Source: BMS3B sp964501105
GTDB taxonomy: Archaea > Hydrothermarchaeota > Hydrothermarchaeia > Hydrothermarchaeales > BMS3B
Assembly: GCA_964501105.1 (NCBI GenBank)
Contig: CAZCRG010000070.1
Span: 1-8,926 of the forward strand
Length of the DNA stretch: 8,926 nucleotides
Direction of reading: 5' to 3'
Shown here: positions 6,362 through 8,926 of the stretch, in pieces
Layout: each line of letters opens with the position of its first letter
Position numbering within the stretch: the first letter of the stretch is position 1
The notes under the pieces: model-generated
Told to the model about the DNA's origin: nothing
Databases searched by the model: none
What the model saw: only the letters and a program-made list of their open reading frames with translations
Program-made: the position numbers and the translations under genes

Positions 6362-6383
6362 TCTTAAACTGTCACTTTCACCT

Positions 6384-7316
6384 ATGGCCTTAAAGGTGGT
6401 TATGTTTACAGGCAAGGGGGGAGTGGGTAAGAGCACCTGCAGCGCTGCAACTGCCCTGCATTTCTCAAGGGCGGGGGAGAAGACACTAATCATAACTTCT
6501 GATCCTGCACCATCGCTGAGTGGTATCTTTGAAGTTGAGGTGGGAGATAAGATAACCGAGGTAAGAGAAAACCTCTTTGCTCTTGAGCTGAGTAGTGAGG
6601 AGATTCTCAGGAGGTGGAAGGAACGCTTTGGAGGTGAGGTTTATGAGGTTTTAAGCTCCCTGGTGCCTGTGAAGGAGGATATTATTGATTATATAGGCAG
6701 GGCCCCGGGGATAGATGAGGAGTTCATGCTTCACTACATCTATGAGCTTCATAGAGAGAGGAAGTTTGATAGAATAATCTGGGACACAGCTCCGGCAGGA
6801 CATACTCTCAGACTTCTTGGTATGCCCATAATATTCATCCAGCATCTCGAGGAGGCTTCCAGAGTTTATTTGAAGATTTACTCTTCAATGATAAAAATAA
6901 GGGAAAAACTTGGTCTCAAAGCCGGGGAGAGAAGTATCTTTGATATAATTGAGGGCTGGAAAAAGCTTTCTCAGGATATTCTTGAGTTTCTTCAGAGAGA
7001 AGTTGCAGTATATGCTGTGTGTATACCTGAGGGGCTGAGTGTGGAGCAGAGTCTCAGGCTCAGAGCAGCCCTGGAAGAGAATGGGATAAAAATTCAGGGA
7101 TGTGTTGTGAACAATATTATAACCTCTCCTGATTGTGAATATCATAGAAGGAAAGCTGAGATGCAGAGAAAATATATAGAGAAACTGGAGAAGAATTTTT
7201 CAAGGATAAAGCTTCTACCAGCTCTTGAATATGAAGTTAAGGGACTTAAGGCACTGGATGAGATTGAAGCCCTTCTCTTTGATAACTCTGAAAGATTCTT
7301 TCAGCCCATTCTATAA
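6384..7316 (+). CDS. ArsA/Get3-type P-loop ATPase with CxxH in place of CxxC
   Basis: This 310-residue SIMIBI-class ATPase is of the ArsA/Get3 type. The deviant Walker A GKGGVGKST (10-18) carries the signature Lys11 that acts across the dimer. Switch I is SDPAPSLSG (39-47), where most relatives have DPAHNLSD. Switch II is DTAPAGHTLRLL (134-145). A helical region at about 146-205 matches the client-binding part of Get3. The zinc-loop region reads CEYH (251-254), where archaeal Get3 usually has CxxC. It has one ATPase domain, unlike duplicated bacterial arsenite pumps, and no arsenic genes are nearby, so tail-anchored protein targeting or another chaperone or cofactor role is more likely than arsenite export. 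It diverges from cfbB. Its 3' end overlaps the opposite-strand regulator gene by 71 bp. Confidence 0.9.
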   Translation: MALKVVMFTGKGGVGKSTCSAATALHFSRAGEKTLIITSDPAPSLSGIFEVEVGDKITEVRENLFALELSSEEILRRWKERFGGEVYEVLSSLVPVKEDIIDYIGRAPGIDEEFMLHYIYELHRERKFDRIIWDTAPAGHTLRLLGMPIIFIQHLEEASRVYLKIYSSMIKIREKLGLKAGERSIFDIIEGWKKLSQDILEFLQREVAVYAVCIPEGLSVEQSLRLRAALEENGIKIQGCVVNNIITSPDCEYHRRKAEMQRKYIEKLEKNFSRIKLLPALEYEVKGLKALDEIEALLFDNSERFFQPIL

Positions 7317-7965
7317 ACTCTATATCACTACTCACAAAGGCTGATGTCATGTCAAGACTTCCATCCATATAGGGAAAAAAGAGGCAGGCAAAGCTTTTAT
7401 CCACAATCATCACTCCCAGCAATACTCCGGATTTATTATCGATATTTTTGTCTGATATTATCTCAATGTCTTTAATTTTCTTTATATAATTAAAAAGTTC
7501 TTTCTCTACTTTTGGAACAGCTATTTTTGTTTTTTTTGCTTTTTTTAGTTTTTCAAGGATAATTATTGAAAGAGAGAGTGGGTCTTCAATTAATTTTCCT
7601 TTTTCAAGTAGATGAAAGTTATTGTAAAAAGTATCAGGAAGTGCAAGTAGACTATGTCGATCAAAGAACTCTTTGTGTTTGGTTATAATATTGAGATGAT
7701 TATTAAATTTTTTTATAAAAATAACAGTTAGTTGCCCTATTGATGTAAGTCTGAAAACTCCTTTGTCCTTTTCAATTAGTCCAGCGCTTTTTAATGATTC
7801 AATATATCTGCTAATTGTTATGTAGGGTTTTGATATTCCATTTGATTTCAACACTTTTTTAATTTCTGAAGCATTTTTATAATCTTTTAGATTTTCCAGT
7901 ATTAATACTCTATTTTCACGACCAAGTTCTTTTATTATATTAATTATGTTCATATTTAACAACAT
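7246..7965 (-). CDS. FilR1-type winged-helix transcriptional regulator
   Basis: This 239-residue protein resembles the methanogen FilR1/COG4742 regulators. An N-terminal winged-helix domain (about residues 6-85) has helices around ASEIKKVL, the recognition helix near KPYITISRYIESLKSAGL, and the wing GVFRLTSIGQL. It is followed by the family-type join KHKEFFDRHSLLALPDTF (96-113) and a C-terminal domain that ends with the characteristic FIEWAERIFQSYQ (217-229). The last residues REGLQSHPVP look like a read-on tail and are encoded inside the ArsA-like gene. The ATG at 7965 or the in-frame ATG at 7953 (Met5) can be the start; Met5 fits the family N-terminus better. It is unusually AT-rich and Lys/Ile-rich relative to its neighbours, possibly acquired. 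It is divergent from a pentaheme cytochrome gene and carries a palindrome over its start, so autoregulation and control of the cytochrome are likely, but inferred. Confidence 0.8.
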   Translation of the reverse strand: MLLNMNIINIIKELGRENRVLILENLKDYKNASEIKKVLKSNGISKPYITISRYIESLKSAGLIEKDKGVFRLTSIGQLTVIFIKKFNNHLNIITKHKEFFDRHSLLALPDTFYNNFHLLEKGKLIEDPLSLSIIILEKLKKAKKTKIAVPKVEKELFNYIKKIKDIEIISDKNIDNKSGVLLGVMIVDKSFACLFFPYMDGSLDMTSAFVSSDIEFIEWAERIFQSYQREGLQSHPVP

Positions 7966-7982
7966 ATGTTATAAAATAACAT
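7961..7982. promoter_or_regulatory. Inverted-repeat operator candidate between regulator and cytochrome
   Basis: Two overlapping symmetrical elements are seen: AACATATGTT (7961-7970, perfect palindrome) and ATGTTAT-AAA-ATAACAT (7966-7982, perfect 7-bp arms). Together they give three AACAT/ATGTT half-sites covering the regulator's first ATG. This fits a dimeric winged-helix repressor site. The regulator next to it is the obvious candidate binder. Confidence 0.55.
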
Positions 7983-8005
7983 TTCGAGTAAGATATTAAA
8001 CCATT

Positions 8006-8016
8006 AAATATATAAA
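8006..8016. promoter_or_regulatory. Bidirectional TATA core for regulator and cytochrome genes
   Basis: AAATATATAAA is the only strong TATA run in the 93-bp gap. Rightward, it predicts initiation near 8038, giving a short leader that contains the cytochrome's ribosome binding site. Leftward, it predicts initiation near 7985, right beside the operator candidate. Confidence 0.5.
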
Positions 8017-8042
8017 TTTTTTTTATGGAATTTATCAAAGAC

Positions 8043-8049
8043 AGGAGGT
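8043..8049 (+). promoter_or_regulatory. Shine-Dalgarno of the cytochrome gene
   Basis: AGGAGGT ends 9 bp before the ATG at 8059. It is a perfect anti-SD match and decides that start codon, in contrast to the mostly leaderless-looking neighbours. Confidence 0.75.
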
Positions 8050-8058
8050 TAGATTATC

Positions 8059-8694
8059 ATGGCAGGTAAAGCGGTTTCTGTTATTGCTGGGATTTTGGCT
8101 CTGGCTTTGATTGGAGCGATTATCTATGCTGGAAGTATAAGTTCAACCTATGGGGAAAAGTTAAGGCAGAAAGAGAATGAGATTCAGAGTTTACAGGCAC
8201 AGGTGGAAAAGTTAAAAAGCCAGGTTAAGGAGGCGTCTTCAGAAAAGGAAAGTGCTACACAGGAAACAACTCAGGTGGTTGAAAAGACAATAAATTGCCC
8301 TGATTGCCACGGTGATGTTAGTGGTTTCCATGAAATAGCTCTTCTTCAGAAGCTTGATGAGAAGAAGGGAATCGACCCACCAAGGATATGTATAAACTGT
8401 CACGGCGAGAAGATCCATAAGATACATGAGAAGAAGATTCAGAATTTGGGAGTAACAATGTGCAAGACCTGTCATATGAGTAAGAGTGGTGACTTCAGAG
8501 TGCCTGAGAAACGCCCCGGTGATGTACTTGTATGCCAGCTTTGTCACTTTGATGGCAACTATATAAAAATCCACAAAGCAAAGTGTGAACGCTGCCATTA
8601 CGGCAAGGTGCTTGATATACACAAACCACTACTAGAGAAGAGATATTCAGAAATTAAAGAGCTTGGAACAGCAGAAACAGCAGGGTCTTCATAG
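8059..8694 (+). CDS. Membrane-anchored pentaheme c-type cytochrome
   Basis: This 211-residue protein starts with one uncleaved-looking hydrophobic segment (about 5-24), then a charged coiled-coil-like spacer (32-65), then a heme domain. Five CxxCH motifs bind covalent heme: C80-H84 (CPDCH), C111-H115 (CINCH), C135-H139 (CKTCH), C159-H163 (CQLCH) and C176-H180 (CERCH). Outside these there are exactly five further histidines (91, 120, 123, 172, 188), enough for bis-histidine ligation of all hemes, which points to electron transfer rather than catalysis. The domain should face outward, anchored in the cytoplasmic membrane, the coiled coil perhaps mediating oligomerisation or lifting it off the surface. 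The strong AGGAGGT ribosome binding site fixes the start. Divergent from a FilR1-type regulator and overlapping a convergent ferredoxin frame by 6 bp. Such cytochromes are known in ANME archaea, Archaeoglobales and some methanogens. The redox partner is unknown. Confidence 0.92.
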   Translation: MAGKAVSVIAGILALALIGAIIYAGSISSTYGEKLRQKENEIQSLQAQVEKLKSQVKEASSEKESATQETTQVVEKTINCPDCHGDVSGFHEIALLQKLDEKKGIDPPRICINCHGEKIHKIHEKKIQNLGVTMCKTCHMSKSGDFRVPEKRPGDVLVCQLCHFDGNYIKIHKAKCERCHYGKVLDIHKPLLEKRYSEIKELGTAETAGSS

Positions 8695-8884
8695 ATTCCC
8701 TGCTTTCCACTCTATTTTTACTGCTCCTTCAGGACATACAGTAGTGCACTGCATACAGGCAACACACCAGCTGAAGTCTTTAATTGAGGCTTTATTTTTT
8801 TCTTTATTATACTCCCAGATCCTTGGGGCTTTTGGGCATACTTCAATACCCTTTCTGCAGCCAGTACATTTACCCGTATTTCAT
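8689..8884 (-). pseudogene. Small two-cluster ferredoxin, frameshifted at its fourth codon
   Basis: From 8880 leftward an open frame encodes a small cytoplasmic-type ferredoxin. It has CTGCRKGIEVCP, then about 23 residues, then CVACMQCTTVCP and a short tail GAVKIEWKAGNL, ending at TGA 8691-8689. Cluster II has all four Cys. Cluster I has Gly where the third Cys should be. No ATG, GTG or TTG lies in frame between an upstream TGA (8883-8881) and the first Cys. However, ATG at 8884 (MKYG) in the adjacent frame stops after four codons at TAA; skipping one base of the GGG run (8875-8873) joins it smoothly to the ferredoxin (MKYGKCTGC), giving 64 residues. This may be a sequencing error, a real mutation, or +1 frameshifting. 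The ATG overlaps the upstream TGA as ATGA, typical of coupled genes. It convergently overlaps the cytochrome gene by 6 bp. Confidence 0.65.
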
Positions 8885-8926
8885 ATTACTTCATAAATTG
8901 CTTTCCACAATTTTATAACTTCAAAA
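8881..8926 (-). CDS. C-terminal end of an unidentified gene entering from the right
   Basis: In the minus direction, the frame FEVIKLWKAIYEVI ends at TGA 8883-8881. That TGA overlaps the ferredoxin ATG as ATGA, a typical operon junction. Only 14 residues are visible, so no family can be named. It is in the same frame as the ferredoxin body, so a single protein interrupted by TGA is an alternative reading, though a less likely one. Confidence 0.35.
   Translation of the reverse strand, partial: FEVIKLWKAIYEVI

Noticed and set aside
8881..8883. TGA read through as Trp or selenocysteine joining the upstream frame to the ferredoxin
   Set aside because: The frame is the same on both sides, but TGA is used as a normal stop in this window (vapB, cfbB), and the ATGA overlap with a four-codon start plus one extra base explains the data more simply. 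No selenocysteine element was recognised.
8663..8896. Plus-strand open frame of 77 codons
   Set aside because: It lies opposite the ferredoxin cysteine motifs and overlaps the cytochrome end in another frame; it is a shadow of the minus-strand gene.
1..8926. CRISPR array, rRNA or insertion sequence
   Set aside because: No regularly spaced repeats, rRNA segments, transposase frames or terminal inverted repeats were found.

Overview
The window looks like archaeal chromosomal DNA, most likely from the Euryarchaeota/Halobacteriota (a methanogen, ANME or alkane oxidiser, or Archaeoglobi relative). Reasons: an archaeosine tRNA-guanine transglycosylase, a tRNA-His with an encoded G-1 and no encoded CCA, a FilR1-type regulator, an archaeal DUF234 ATPase, and TATA boxes about 24-29 bp upstream of most starts, several of them apparently leaderless. 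Base composition is moderately AT-rich and most arginines are AGA/AGG. The exact lineage cannot be fixed from this window.

Left part (1-2540): tgtA runs leftward off the window edge. Divergent from it, rightward, are a small protein with an HExxHxxGxxD zinc-protease motif, a small secreted lipoprotein, and a tandem tRNA-Val(GAC) / tRNA-His(GTG) pair with its own TATA box. Middle (2541-4967): an AT-rich leader region, a VapBC-type toxin-antitoxin pair (AbrB-fold antitoxin and PIN-domain toxin, overlapping), then, convergent with it, an archaeal P-loop ATPase with a C-terminal PD-(D/E)xK-like domain. A perfect 14-bp palindrome sits between the ATPase's TATA box and its start codon. This part has the look of an accessory island placed just after the tRNA pair.

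Right part (4968-8926): a cobyrinate / Ni-sirohydrochlorin a,c-diamide synthase gene (cbiA/cfbB) and an ArsA/Get3-like ATPase gene diverge from a 57-bp gap whose two TATA elements practically overlap. The ArsA-like gene ends inside the 3' end of an oppositely oriented FilR1-type regulator gene (71-bp antisense overlap). The regulator is divergent from a membrane-anchored pentaheme cytochrome c gene. They appear to share one TATA-rich core, and a strong inverted-repeat operator lies over the regulator's start. Convergent with the cytochrome, and overlapping it by 6 bp, is a small two-cluster ferredoxin reading frame. It lacks a usable in-frame start but becomes a normal 64-residue ferredoxin if one base of a GGG run is skipped. 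Its reconstructed ATG overlaps the TGA of another frame running off the right edge.

The most interesting points are the regulator/operator/pentaheme cytochrome/ferredoxin neighbourhood, which suggests a regulated extracytoplasmic electron-transfer module; the ferredoxin frameshift and its missing cluster-I cysteine; the CxxH replacement in the Get3-like ATPase; and the compact metzincin-like small protein.
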